Notes: generated by a model not told the origin, from the sequence alone. Positions 32,219 to 41,277 are shown, counted from the stretch's first letter. The stretch: DNA of 64,000 nt from Euzebya pacifica (GCF_003344865.1 NZ_CP031165.1:2733910-2797909), one strand, 5' to 3'. Numbers and translations: made by a program.

Positions 32219-33874
32219 ATGACCGACCAGTACACCCTCACGTCCGCTGTGGACGAAGAACGCGAACGAGGTGCCGCCATCCTCCTCGAGGAGTTCGGCT
32301 CCGAAGAAGCGTTCCTCGCTGCCCTCGAGGCCACCGTCAAGGACTTCGACGACGGCGACATCGTGGAGGGGGTTGTCGTCAAGGTCGACCCCGAAGAGGT
32401 CCTGCTGGACATCGGGTTCAAGTCCGAGGGTGTCATCCCCTCGCGCGAGCTGAGCATCAAGCACGACGTCGACCCCAACGAGGTCGTCGCCGTCGGTGAT
32501 GTCATCGAGGCACTGGTCCTGCAGAAGGAGGACAAGGACGGCCGTCTGGTCCTGTCCAAGAAGCGCGCCCAGTACGAGCGCGCCTGGGGCAAGATCGAGG
32601 AGATCCACGAGCGGGACTCCACGGTCACCGGTACCGTCATCGAGGTCGTCAAGGGCGGCCTCATCCTCGACATCGGCCTGCGCGGCTTCCTGCCCGCCTC
32701 GCTGGTGGAGATGCGTCGTGTCCGCGACCTGCACCCCTACGTGGGTCAGGAGCTCGAGTGCAAGGTCATCGAGCTCGACAAGAACCGCAACAACGTCGTC
32801 CTGTCCCGTCGCAAGTTCCTGGAGGAGACGCAGAGCGAGTTCCGCCGCGAGTTCCTCGAGACCCTGCAGAAGGGCGAGATCCGCAAGGGCACGGTCAGCA
32901 GCTGCGTCAACTTCGGTGCCTTCGTGGACCTGGGTGGCGTGGACGGTCTGGTCCACGTGTCCGAGCTGTCCTGGAAGCACGTCGACCACCCCGGTGAGGT
33001 CGTCGAGCTCGGCCAGGAGGTCGAGGTCGAGGTCCTGGACGTCGACCTGGAGCGCGAGCGCGTCTCCCTGTCGCTCAAGGCGACCCAGGAAGACCCGTGG
33101 CAGCAGTTCGCCCGTCAGCACTACGTCGGCGAGTTCGTCGAGGGCAACGTCACGAAGCTGGTTCCCTTCGGTGCGTTCGTCAAGGTCGAGGACGGCATCG
33201 AGGGCCTCATCCACATCTCCGAGCTGGCCGACGCCCACGTCGAGCAGCCCGAGCAGGTCGTGAAGGTCAACGACCGGATCACCGTCAAGATCATCGACAT
33301 CGACGACGTCCGTCGTCGTATCTCCCTCTCGCTGAAGCAGGCCGTCAAGGCCGGTTACGGCGAGGCCCCGGAGATCGACGAGGCTCCGGCCTACGCCGCG
33401 GAGGACTCCTCCTCCGGTCGTGCGCCCGAGGCCGGCGACGGTGGCTCGGCCATGGGTGCTGCCCTGGCCCAGGCGCTGCAGCGCTCCCAGGGTGCGCAGC
33501 AGGCCGAGGAGGCCAGCTCCGAGGAGGGTGGCCTGTCCGCCCAGGACGTCATCGCCCGGGTTCAGGCCCAGGCTGCTGCCGTCAAGGACGACGAGCCCGC
33601 CGAGGCTGCTGCCGAGGAGGCACCGGCCGACGCGCCGGCGCCCGCCGAGGACGACACGACCACCGAGCAGGCGGTCGCTGAAGAGGCTCCCGCTGAGGAG
33701 GCTCCTGCTGAGGAGGCTGCCGTCGAGGAGGCTCCTGCTGAGGAGGCTGCCGTCGAGGAGGCCCCTGCTGAGGAGCCTGCCGTCGAGGAGGCCCCCGCTG
33801 AGGAGGCTCCTGCCGAGGAGGACGAGGCGACCGACGCCGACGCCGACGCCGACGCGTCGTCCGAGGACGAGTAG
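32219..33874 (+). CDS. rpsA: 30S ribosomal protein S1
   Basis: A 551-residue S1 with four RNA-binding OB domains at about residues 45-115, 133-200, 220-290 and 305-375, the actinobacterial pattern. Markers include GDIVEGVVVKVDPEEVLLDI, LILDIGLRGFLPASLVEMR, GTVSSCVNFGAFVDLGGVDG and GNVTKLVPFGAFVKVEDG. It brings mRNA to the ribosome. The C-terminal 170 residues are acidic and end in tandem EEAPAEEA/EEAPAEEAAV repeats and a DADADA tail. The repeated DNA (33670-33815) also gives long antisense frames that are artefacts. A 13-bp terminator follows. Confidence 0.97.
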   Translation: MTDQYTLTSAVDEERERGAAILLEEFGSEEAFLAALEATVKDFDDGDIVEGVVVKVDPEEVLLDIGFKSEGVIPSRELSIKHDVDPNEVVAVGDVIEALVLQKEDKDGRLVLSKKRAQYERAWGKIEEIHERDSTVTGTVIEVVKGGLILDIGLRGFLPASLVEMRRVRDLHPYVGQELECKVIELDKNRNNVVLSRRKFLEETQSEFRREFLETLQKGEIRKGTVSSCVNFGAFVDLGGVDGLVHVSELSWKHVDHPGEVVELGQEVEVEVLDVDLERERVSLSLKATQEDPWQQFARQHYVGEFVEGNVTKLVPFGAFVKVEDGIEGLIHISELADAHVEQPEQVVKVNDRITVKIIDIDDVRRRISLSLKQAVKAGYGEAPEIDEAPAYAAEDSSSGRAPEAGDGGSAMGAALAQALQRSQGAQQAEEASSEEGGLSAQDVIARVQAQAAAVKDDEPAEAAAEEAPADAPAPAEDDTTTEQAVAEEAPAEEAPAEEAAVEEAPAEEAAVEEAPAEEPAVEEAPAEEAPAEEDEATDADADADASSEDE

Positions 33875-33890
33875 CCACACAGACACACAC

Positions 33891-33926
33891 GAAGGACCCG
33901 AGCCACCGGCTCGGGTCCTTCTGTGT
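33891..33926 (+). terminator. Strong intrinsic terminator of rpsA
   Basis: A perfect 13-bp stem, AAGGACCCGAGCC / GGCTCGGGTCCTT (33892-33904 with 33908-33920), has loop ACC and is followed by CTGTGTT. It lies 17 bp after the rpsA stop. Confidence 0.9.
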
Positions 33927-34045
33927 TCGTGGCCAGATCCCGCGACACGACACGGATCTGTCGTCTCCCGGACAGGATTCAGTTGTTTGTCGTCGAACGC
34001 GTGTCGGGCATGTGTTCGTTGAACCGGAGCAGCCCGAGCGGTGTC

Positions 34046-34064
34046 CGGTTCCGAACGGGAACCG
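34046..34064 (+). promoter_or_regulatory. Palindromic site upstream of the duplicated lipoprotein gene
   Basis: CGGTTCCGAACGGGAACCG is a 7-bp perfect inverted repeat around GAACG, ending 18 bp before the ATG of the lipoprotein gene. A second, imperfect inverted repeat, CGAACGCGTG / CATGTGTTCG, lies at 33995-34019. Either could be an operator. The second is not a canonical LexA box because the gap between half-sites is too long. Confidence 0.5.
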
Positions 34065-34082
34065 ACAGAAAGCGGTCTACGA

Positions 34083-35441
34083 ATGAACCACTCCACTTCA
34101 CCCCTGTCCTGGCGTCTGCTGGCGCCGTTGATGGTCCTTGCCCTCGTCCTCGCCGGATGCGCGGCCGATGACTCCGACGACTCCGACGACGTCGACGATG
34201 TCGAGGTCCAGACCGAGGACGCAACCCAGTCAGACCCGGCGGCCGACGATGTCGCCTCCACTCCGGACGCCGAAGCCGCGACGGAGGACGTCGCGAGCGA
34301 GGACCCCAGCACTGCGGAGACCGAGGCTACGGAGGACGCCGAGTCCGAGCAGTCCATCGCTGCCTTCGAGAGCGTCCGGGAAGCGGCCACGTACGTGACC
34401 GACGAATCCGCACCGGCCCTGGCCGCGGGTCTGGGGCAGGCCGCGGGCTTCGACGGGGTCGACTCCGAGGGCGCAGCGCTGCAGGAGGACCTGGCCGCCA
34501 CGCTCCAGGGTCACGTCTATCTCGCCGCCATCACCCTCGAGCAGCTGCTGAAGGACCGACCGGATGCCTTCGCGGCTGCCGCCGAGTCCCTCGCAGAGAA
34601 CACCGAACGCCTGGCCGGGCTCGTGGGCTCCGTGGCGCCCGACCAGCAGGAGGCCTTCCAGAGCCTGTGGGAGAACCACATCGACTTCTTCGTCGCCTAT
34701 ACCGAAGGGGCCAAGGCTGGCGACCAGGCAGCCAAGGACGACGCGCTCGCCGGGCTGAACCAGTACCGGCAGGACGCTGGTGCCTTCTTCGCCGAGATCA
34801 CCGGCGGTGCGATCGCCGCGGAGGACGTCACGGCGAGCCTCGAGCAGCACGTCAACACCGTGATCGCCACCATCGACGGCTTCGCTGCCGGTGACACCGG
34901 CGCGTTCGACCAGCTCAAGGGTGCAGCCGACCACGTCGTGGACAACTCCGCACGTGCCCTGGCGGGCGCCATCGCGACGGCCGCCGGGATCGACGGTGTC
35001 GACACCGATGGGGCAGCCCTGCTGACCGACATCAGCACCACCCTGCAGGAGCACGTCTACCTCGCCTCCATCGCGCTGGAGCAGCTCGTCGTGGGCGACC
35101 AGGCCGCGTTCGAGGCGGCAGCCGCGACACTCGATGCGAACTCCCAGCAGCTCGCTGACCTCGTGGCCGCGGTTGCGCCCGACCAGCGTGACGCCTTCCT
35201 CTCGCTGTGGCGCAACCACATCGGATTCTTCGTCGACTACACCAACGGCCTCCTGGCCGGCGACGAGGCAGCCACCCAGGGCGCCCTAGACAACCTCGCC
35301 CAGTACCGTCAGGACGCCGGCGCCTTCTTCGCCGACATCACCGATGGTGCGCTGAGCCAGGACGCCGTCGCAGGCGGCCTGGAAGGCCACGTCGACACGG
35401 TGATCACCGCCATCGACGACGTCGGAAGCGCGCTCGCATGA
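34083..35441 (+). CDS. Lipoprotein made of an exact 180-residue tandem duplication of a helical, His-containing domain
   Basis: A 452-residue lipoprotein; signal peptide ends VLAGC (Cys26), then an Asp/Glu/Thr-rich linker to about residue 95. The remainder is two copies of an all-helical unit with a constant 180-residue (540-bp) offset. Shared elements are LQxHVYLAxxxLEQL (His144 and His324), LWxNHIxFFVxYT (His199 and His379), QYRQDAGAFFAxIT and LExHVxTVIxxID (His256 and His436). Three His per unit fall at equivalent helix positions, so metal or cofactor binding outside the membrane is possible. I recall similar LW..H...F..Y helical units in other bacteria but no named function. Own promoter region and terminator. 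Confidence 0.8.
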   Translation: MNHSTSPLSWRLLAPLMVLALVLAGCAADDSDDSDDVDDVEVQTEDATQSDPAADDVASTPDAEAATEDVASEDPSTAETEATEDAESEQSIAAFESVREAATYVTDESAPALAAGLGQAAGFDGVDSEGAALQEDLAATLQGHVYLAAITLEQLLKDRPDAFAAAAESLAENTERLAGLVGSVAPDQQEAFQSLWENHIDFFVAYTEGAKAGDQAAKDDALAGLNQYRQDAGAFFAEITGGAIAAEDVTASLEQHVNTVIATIDGFAAGDTGAFDQLKGAADHVVDNSARALAGAIATAAGIDGVDTDGAALLTDISTTLQEHVYLASIALEQLVVGDQAAFEAAAATLDANSQQLADLVAAVAPDQRDAFLSLWRNHIGFFVDYTNGLLAGDEAATQGALDNLAQYRQDAGAFFADITDGALSQDAVAGGLEGHVDTVITAIDDVGSALA

Positions 35442-35490
35442 TGTTGCGGGGTCATCCTCGACGGTCGTGACCACGACGATGCACCCGGAC

Positions 35491-35523
35491 GGGCCCGACC
35501 TCGTGTCGGGCCCGTCCCCCTTT
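35491..35523 (+). terminator. Intrinsic terminator after the duplicated lipoprotein gene
   Basis: GGGCCCGAC / GTCGGGCCC (35491-35499 with 35505-35513) has loop CTCGT and is followed by GTCCCCCTTT. It separates the lipoprotein gene from coaE. Confidence 0.8.
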
Positions 35524-35556
35524 GTGCCGCGATCGGGCGACCGTCAGGATGACGTC

Positions 35557-36150
35557 ATGCAGCTCGTTGGCCTCACCGGTGGCATCGCATCCGGCAAGTC
35601 GACCGTGTCCGGGCGGTTCGCCGACGTGCACGGGTTCCCCGTCATCGACGCCGACATGGTTGCGCGGTTCGTCGTCGAACCCGGTCAGCCGGCCCTGGCG
35701 GAGATCGCCGACCGCTTCGGTGCGGACATGCTGCTGGCTGACGGCACGCTCGACCGGCCGGCGCTCGGCGCGCTCGTGTTCGCCGACGAGGCCGCCCGAC
35801 AGGACCTCAACGGCATCACCCATCCCCGGATCGCGGAGGAGATGGGCCGTCGCATCGGTGCACTCGCCGACCACGACGGCCCGGTGGTCGTCGACTCGCC
35901 CCTGCTCGTGGAGATGGGCCATGCCGAGGCCTATCCGACGATCGTGGTCGTCGCCGTGGGGCCCGAGGTCCAGCACGACCGGCTGGTGGCCGACCGGGGC
36001 ATGGACCCCGACGAGGCGTGGGGACGCATCAACAGCCAGGCGCCGCTCGCGGACAAGCTGGCCGTCGCCACCCACGTGATCTGGAACGAGGGGACGATCG
36101 CCGAGCTCGAGGCCCGCGTCGACGAGGTGGCCGCGTCGCTGACCGCTTGA
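35557..36150 (+). CDS. coaE: Dephospho-CoA kinase
   Basis: A 197-residue P-loop kinase that phosphorylates the 3'-OH of dephospho-CoA, the last step of CoA synthesis. It has the P-loop GLTGGIASGKSTVSGRF, VIDADMVARFVV, the CoA-side HPRIAEEM and VVVDSPLLVEMG. Length is normal. ATG 35557 is chosen because it starts directly at MQLVGLTGG with AGGA upstream; the longer frame from 35467 would include the terminator of the previous gene. The rpsA-coaE-uvrB neighbourhood is common in actinobacteria; here uvrB lies about 24 kb away. Confidence 0.95.
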   Translation: MQLVGLTGGIASGKSTVSGRFADVHGFPVIDADMVARFVVEPGQPALAEIADRFGADMLLADGTLDRPALGALVFADEAARQDLNGITHPRIAEEMGRRIGALADHDGPVVVDSPLLVEMGHAEAYPTIVVVAVGPEVQHDRLVADRGMDPDEAWGRINSQAPLADKLAVATHVIWNEGTIAELEARVDEVAASLTA

Positions 36151-36153
36151 CGG

Positions 36154-38283
36154 TCAGCGGGGGTTGATCACCACCGCAACCGACATGGGGGCGGTCGCCA
36201 GCAGGTGGGTCACGGTGTGGCCGAGGAACGCCCCACCCTCGTGACGTGGTTCGCCACCGACGACCAGCAGCGAGGCGTTGGCCTCGACGGCAGCAGCGAC
36301 GAGGTCCTCCGCGACGGTGCGGGACCGACGCAGCTTGACGTCCACCCCGACCCCGGAGCGTTCGGCAGCCTGCCGTGGCTCGGCGAGCATCCCGTCGATG
36401 TCGGCGAAGGCCTGCGCCTGCCAGCGGGATGCCTTCTGACGGTCCCGCCGGTCGACGCGGGGCTGGTCGATGATGTGGATCATCGACAGCTCGGCCCCGC
36501 CGCCCGCCGCCATGCGGATCGCGAGGTCGATCGCCAGGCCACCTGAGGTGGTTCCGCTGGCACCCACGGCGATGCGGTCCAGGTCGATGTCCTCCGGCGG
36601 CCGGTCCAGGGCGCTGCGGACCAGCAGCACGGGCACCGTCGCGGCCGTGACGATCTGCTGCAGCACGCGGCTTGCGGTCGGGCCGCCGGCCGACGTGGCC
36701 GTGGCGCCCAGCGCGATCATCTCGTAGCCCATGACCGACTCGGCCAGGACCGCCTTCGCGGGATCCTCGGCGATGTGGTCGCGCCAGCGCATCCGCCGGT
36801 CGACGTGGGTCTGGATGCTGCGGGCCGCCTCGCGGCCGGCGACCGCGTCCTCGGCGGCGGAGTGCACGGTCAACGCGGTGATGCTGGCCGTGGGCGGCAG
36901 GACGCGGGAGAGCACGCGACCGGCCAGGACCGAGGAGCCACCACCACGGGTGGGCAACAACGCGGTCCGGACCTGCGCCAGCACGCCGGTGTCGCCCTCG
37001 TCGGGGCCGTCGGGGTCCAGCTGCAGCAGCCAGGTCAGCAGGGGAGGGGCCATCAACGACGTGGCGACGGCCATGACGACCACCGCGGAATAGGCCTCGT
37101 TGGACAGCACGCCCAAGGACAGGCCCAGGGACGCCACGACGATCTCGAGGGCCCCCCTGGCGTTGAGGCCCACGCCGATGGCGAGGCCGTCGCGGTTGCC
37201 GAAGCCGCCCAGGCGCGCGCCCACCCAGCCGCCCAGCACCTTGGCCCCGACGGCCACGGCGAGGATGGCGAGGGTCCACCACAGCAGGGGAGGGGCAACG
37301 ATCGCGAAGAGGTCGACCTTCAGGCCGGCGGTGGCGAAGAAGACGGGAGCCAGCACGTGGTCGGCCAGGGTGCTGAGCGGCTGCTCCACCCGACGGCCGC
37401 CGAGGGGTGATCGTGCCAGCACCATGCCGGCCACGAACGCGCCGAGCACGGCTTCCACACCCAGCGCCTGGGTGATCGATCCGGCGATGATCACGATGAT
37501 CACCGACACGCCGAGCATCGTCCCGTTGCTGGCGTCGTGGCGTCGGACGAAGCGCAGCAGGCGGTCGACGCCACGCTGGCCGATCGTCAGCCCACCCACG
37601 ATGGTCAGCAACGCCCCGCCCAGCGCGATGGCCAGGCCGACCGCAGGGGACGTGCCACCGCCCACGCCGCCGGAAGCCACCGCGGCGACGACGCCCAGCA
37701 GGGCCCAGCCGACCACGTCGTTGAGCATGCCGGCCGCCAGCATGATCTGACCGACGCCGGCCTTGGCGAGCCGCAGCTCACGCAGGACCTTGGCCACGAC
37801 CGGCAACGCCGAGATGCCGAGCGCCACCCCCATGAACAGCGGCAGGGCCGCCCGGTCCTCACCGCCCGAGAACGAATCGGGCAGGACCTGTCCGAGCCCG
37901 TAGCCCAGGGCCACCGGGATGACGAGGCTGGCACCACCGACCGTCAGGGCGGCCCTGCCGAGCCGCCGCAGGGTGCCGAGGTCGACCTCGAACCCGGTTG
38001 CGGCCAGCAGGAGGACCACACCCAGCCATGCCACCGCCGCGATCATGATCGCGACGGTCCCCTCGTCGGGGAACAGCTGCTCGGTCACCTGCGGGAACAC
38101 GCGTCCGAGCAGGGTGGGACCGAGGAGGATGCCGGCAGACAGCTCACCGACGACAGTGGGTTGTCCCAGCCGCTTCGCGAGGTGGCCCAGGACCTTCGCG
38201 GACGTCAGCAGGAGCGCCAGCGCGATCCAGAAGCGAAGGAGGTCGGACTCGAGGACGGCGCCAGCGGCGAGGACAGTCGTCAT
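36154..38283 (-). CDS. CPA2 cation:proton antiporter fused to two universal-stress (USP) domains
   Basis: A 709-residue protein. Residues about 15-410 are a Kef/NapA-type Na+/H+ exchanger domain with about 12 membrane helices (LGQPTVVGELSAGILLGPTLLG; LPVVAKVLRELRLAKAGVGQIMLAAGMLNDVVGWALL; GAFVAGMVLARSPL; GVGLNARGALEIVVASLGLSLG). NDVV contains the transport Asp. The cytoplasmic tail (about 450-709) holds two USP-like modules (ALTVHSAAEDAVAG to PVLLVRSAL, and IAVGASGTTSGGLAIDLAIR to SVAVVINPR), which may sense nucleotide or energy status. The start overlaps the downstream-transcribed neighbour by 4 bp. Convergent with coaE, 3 bp apart. Confidence 0.9.
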   Translation of the reverse strand: MTTVLAAGAVLESDLLRFWIALALLLTSAKVLGHLAKRLGQPTVVGELSAGILLGPTLLGRVFPQVTEQLFPDEGTVAIMIAAVAWLGVVLLLAATGFEVDLGTLRRLGRAALTVGGASLVIPVALGYGLGQVLPDSFSGGEDRAALPLFMGVALGISALPVVAKVLRELRLAKAGVGQIMLAAGMLNDVVGWALLGVVAAVASGGVGGGTSPAVGLAIALGGALLTIVGGLTIGQRGVDRLLRFVRRHDASNGTMLGVSVIIVIIAGSITQALGVEAVLGAFVAGMVLARSPLGGRRVEQPLSTLADHVLAPVFFATAGLKVDLFAIVAPPLLWWTLAILAVAVGAKVLGGWVGARLGGFGNRDGLAIGVGLNARGALEIVVASLGLSLGVLSNEAYSAVVVMAVATSLMAPPLLTWLLQLDPDGPDEGDTGVLAQVRTALLPTRGGGSSVLAGRVLSRVLPPTASITALTVHSAAEDAVAGREAARSIQTHVDRRMRWRDHIAEDPAKAVLAESVMGYEMIALGATATSAGGPTASRVLQQIVTAATVPVLLVRSALDRPPEDIDLDRIAVGASGTTSGGLAIDLAIRMAAGGGAELSMIHIIDQPRVDRRDRQKASRWQAQAFADIDGMLAEPRQAAERSGVGVDVKLRRSRTVAEDLVAAAVEANASLLVVGGEPRHEGGAFLGHTVTHLLATAPMSVAVVINPR

Positions 38284-38987
38284 GCACCGACCTTGGGGCG
38301 GGTGGAGGGCGTGACGGGGGACGCGCCGTCAGCGGGCGCGCGGGTCAGGTCGACGACACGGGCCCGGTGCCGGCGACGGACCGGCTGCGGTCCGAGGTTG
38401 CGGAGCCGTGCCCCGGTGACACCCAGCGGCGGGCCGCCGTTGGGGGGCTGGACCAGCAGGACCTCGTGGTCACGGGGCACCCGTCGCAGCGTCCGCAGCC
38501 GCGTCGATCCCTGCAGCGGGACGAGCGGTTGGGCCACGTCGGCCCAGGTGCCGTGGAAGTCCGGTCGTGCGAGCGCCGCGACCGCAACCTCCATCGACAC
38601 CACGCCCCATCCGTCATCGGTGCGGACGACCGCCGGGACGAGCGGGGACAGCAGCGCAAGGTCGTGCCGGGGATGGGTCGACTGACGGCTCAGCCGGGGC
38701 AGGGGTTCGGCGACCTCGCCGATCGTGATGTCCGGCATCTGGCTGACCTCCAGGTCCCGGTCCCGTCGGGCCAGCACCACGACCAGCATGGAGGTGGCAA
38801 CGCCCAGCAGCGGCAGTCCCCACTGGGTGCCTGCCAGCGTCCCGTACAGGCCGCCGATGAGCGCGATGGCGGATGCGACCAGCCCGAGGTCGAGCAGACC
38901 CAGTCCGAACAGGCGGGGTTCGTACAACCCGCGGCCGATCCGACCGTCGCGGCGGCTGGCGGTATCGGGGGTGGGGGTTGCGGCCAT
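38280..38987 (-). CDS. Membrane protein of unknown function
   Basis: A 235-residue protein with two adjacent membrane helices near the N-terminus (about residues 27-47, GLLDLGLVASAIALIGGLYG, and 53-71, GLPLLGVATSMLVVVLA). A soluble 160-residue domain rich in Arg, Pro and Val follows. I recognise no domain. It is the first gene of a two-gene minus-strand unit with the antiporter, overlapping it by 4 bp, so it may be an accessory or regulatory subunit of that transporter. Basic C-terminal segments (RRRHRARVVDLTRAPADG) suggest the soluble part is cytoplasmic. Confidence 0.7.
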   Translation of the reverse strand: MAATPTPDTASRRDGRIGRGLYEPRLFGLGLLDLGLVASAIALIGGLYGTLAGTQWGLPLLGVATSMLVVVLARRDRDLEVSQMPDITIGEVAEPLPRLSRQSTHPRHDLALLSPLVPAVVRTDDGWGVVSMEVAVAALARPDFHGTWADVAQPLVPLQGSTRLRTLRRVPRDHEVLLVQPPNGGPPLGVTGARLRNLGPQPVRRRHRARVVDLTRAPADGASPVTPSTRPKVGA

Positions 38988-39075
38988 GACACCACGATGC
39001 GGTGTCCGCCCGCGAAGGGTGTACTCGTGTTCGGGTAGTTCGGCGACCGGCTGTCGGCAGTCCCGGAGCCCCGGA

Positions 39076-39732
39076 TCAGGGTGGGTCGACGACCTCGTAC
39101 TGCAGGGCCAGGCTCACGGCCTCCAGGCGGCTTCCCGCGCCGAGCTTGCCCATGAGGTTGCGCACGTGGGTCTGCACGGTCTCCGGGGAGATACCCAGCC
39201 GTTCGGCCGTCTCGGCGGTGCTGGCCCCGTAGACGAGGTGCTCGAGCACCTCGACCTCCCTGCTGGTCAGGGCCTCCCGCACCAGGTCAGCCCGTCGACG
39301 GCGGTTCAGGTCGGCGTCGAGGGCACGCAGCCGACGTTGGGTCTCAGCCGCGGGCAGGACCACACCGCCGCTGGCCACCACCCGGACCGCCGCGATGATC
39401 TCGGGGATCTCCGCGGTCTTCTGCAGCACCGAACGCGCGCCGGCCTGGATGGCACGGCCGAGCTCACGGTCGTCGCGGAGGCCGGTCAGCACGACTGACG
39501 GGACCGGGGGGTCGGCCTCCAGCAGGGCGGCCACGACGTCGGCGCCGTGGCCGACGGGCAGCTCGAGGTCGACCACGGCCACGTCGGCCCCTGCGGCCGC
39601 ACGCACGGCCGCAGCGGGATCGCCGTCCTCGCGATGGCCGATGACCTCGATGTCGTCCTCGAGGTCCATGACGGCGCTCATGGCCTGGCGCAGGCTGGCG
39701 TGGTCCTCGATCAGCAGCACACGGATGGTCAT
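39076..39732 (-). CDS. NarL/LuxR-family response regulator
   Basis: A 218-residue regulator. The receiver domain has the acidic IEDH pocket, phosphoacceptor Asp55 (VAVVDLELPVGHG), Thr in VVLTGL and Lys in VLQKTAEI. The C-terminal LuxR helix-turn-helix (about 155-212) reads LTSREVEVLEHLVYGAS to LGISPETVQTHVRNLMGKLG. It is translated after the histidine kinase with a 4-bp overlap (39729-39732), so the two are a cognate pair. ATG 39732 is used, as the in-frame extension to 39852 lies inside the kinase gene. Confidence 0.92.
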   Translation of the reverse strand: MTIRVLLIEDHASLRQAMSAVMDLEDDIEVIGHREDGDPAAAVRAAAGADVAVVDLELPVGHGADVVAALLEADPPVPSVVLTGLRDDRELGRAIQAGARSVLQKTAEIPEIIAAVRVVASGGVVLPAAETQRRLRALDADLNRRRRADLVREALTSREVEVLEHLVYGASTAETAERLGISPETVQTHVRNLMGKLGAGSRLEAVSLALQYEVVDPP

Positions 39733-41255
39733 CGGTTCTCCTCCACGGACTCCTGGAGCGGCAGCACCACACGAACCCTGGCTCCCGTGTCGGTGGGACG
39801 TTCGAAGGCCACGGTCCCGCCGTGCGCGTTGACGATCTGGCGGACCACCCACAGGCCGAGGCCGGTGCCCTCGGCATCGTCCTGGCCTCGACGGTACTTC
39901 TCGAACAGCTCCTCGGCGTGGACCCCGACCCCGGGGCCCCGGTCGGCGACGCGGATCACGTACGTCCCGTCGCGGGCCCGCCCCTCCAGCACGATGGGCG
40001 TGCCCACCGGTGCGTGGCGGACGGCGTTGGTGATGAGGTTGCGAAGCACCTGGGAGATGCGAACGGGGTCAAGCGGCAGGGTGCGGTCCTCCGACGACAC
40101 GTGCACCGCGTGCTCCCCGGCGAGGGCCCGGCCGAACGAGCCGGCCTCGTCCAGCAGCGGTGCGATCGCCACTGGCCGCAGGTCGACCGACAGCGCCGTG
40201 TCCTCCATCTCCTTGAGGTCGTCCATGCGATCGATCAGCGTCCGCAGCCGGCGGGCCTCGGTGACGATCCCGTCGACCGCCCGCTGGCGGGCAGGGGCGT
40301 CCCCGCCCCGCTGGAGCAGGTGGCCGTAGGCGGAGATCGTCATGACCGGCGTGGACAGCTCGTGGGTGACCACCGAGCGGAACGACGCCTCGCGTTCGAC
40401 GTAGTCCTGCAGCCGGCTGGAGACCTCCCGCAGCTCCCGCAGGTCGGCCTGCGACACGTCGAGCGCGCGCACCCGGTCGGCACGGAGGCGGGCCAGCTGG
40501 CGGACGACCCCGGCCAGCAGCACCAGCGCGGTGACGGCACGGAGCAGGTCGGCGGAGGTGATGACGGGTCCGAGGCCGCTGGGGAAGATCGCCTCGTGCA
40601 GCTGGGTGAACACGCCGATGATCAGCGCCCACGACAACCATCGCTCCAGCGGTTGTTCGTCGCGGCGGTACAGCCGCTCGGCGAGGAACGCGCCGAGGCC
40701 GAACAGCGCCATCGGCACGATCTCGAACGCCCGCTGCACCGGGGTCGGCTGGGGGAAGCCGTCGGCCCCGATCACCGTGGGCAGGGCAGGGGAGGGGCCG
40801 GTCACGATGACCACCTCGATGGCCACGAGCGCGAGGAGGGACACCGTGACCAGGCGGGCGGTGGACCAGCGGGGCCACTCCGCACCGGCGAGGACGAACA
40901 GCACCCCGACGACGTACCGGGCGGCGATCCACGGGAGGAGGGTCTCGTCGCCGGTCAGGTCGGTGGTGCCCAGGTTGGGCAGGACGCCGAACCACAGGTC
41001 GGTCACACCCAGCAGGACGAGGGCAGCGACGAACGGTCGGCGCGCGGCCTGGTCCACGCCGGTCCCGCCGGATGCCAGCAGGCCGGCGGCAGCCATGGAC
41101 GCGAGGAACCGCGTGGTCTCCAGCGCAACCCTCGTGCCCGGTGCACGAAACGCCGGTGTCGGCGTGCTCGGCAGGAAGACCACGAGGGTCACCGCGAGCA
41201 GCGCCAGGACGAGCGCGGTGTGGGACCGTCCCGACGACCTTGAGGAGACCGGCAT
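39729..41255 (-). CDS. Membrane sensor histidine kinase (HisKA/HATPase)
   Basis: A 508-residue kinase. The N-terminal about 240 residues hold some seven membrane helices (ALVLALLAVTLVVFLP; ALVLLGVTDLWFGVLPNLG; YVVGVLFVLAGAEWP; LVTVSLLALVAIEVVIVTG), an integral-membrane sensor. A helical linker leads to HisKA with phospho-His298 in VVTHELSTPVMTISAYG. The HATPase domain has NLITNAVRHAP, VADRGPGVG and GTGLGLWVVRQIVNAHGG. The paired regulator is NarL-type, although HisKA kinases usually work with OmpR-type partners. The start lies 22 bp from divergent moaA. Confidence 0.92.
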   Translation of the reverse strand: MPVSSRSSGRSHTALVLALLAVTLVVFLPSTPTPAFRAPGTRVALETTRFLASMAAAGLLASGGTGVDQAARRPFVAALVLLGVTDLWFGVLPNLGTTDLTGDETLLPWIAARYVVGVLFVLAGAEWPRWSTARLVTVSLLALVAIEVVIVTGPSPALPTVIGADGFPQPTPVQRAFEIVPMALFGLGAFLAERLYRRDEQPLERWLSWALIIGVFTQLHEAIFPSGLGPVITSADLLRAVTALVLLAGVVRQLARLRADRVRALDVSQADLRELREVSSRLQDYVEREASFRSVVTHELSTPVMTISAYGHLLQRGGDAPARQRAVDGIVTEARRLRTLIDRMDDLKEMEDTALSVDLRPVAIAPLLDEAGSFGRALAGEHAVHVSSEDRTLPLDPVRISQVLRNLITNAVRHAPVGTPIVLEGRARDGTYVIRVADRGPGVGVHAEELFEKYRRGQDDAEGTGLGLWVVRQIVNAHGGTVAFERPTDTGARVRVVLPLQESVEENR

Positions 41256-41277
41256 CGTGCAAGGCTAGGCTGACGGC

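Noticed and set aside
33995-34019. LexA/SOS box
   Set aside because: The inverted arms GAAC and GTTC are about 17 bp apart, whereas the actinobacterial SOS box needs 4 bp between them.
32078-34501. An 807-codon antisense frame across rpsA with long Ala/Ser/Gly-like repeats
   Set aside because: The repeats simply mirror the acidic EEAPA repeats of S1. rpsA is certain on the plus strand.
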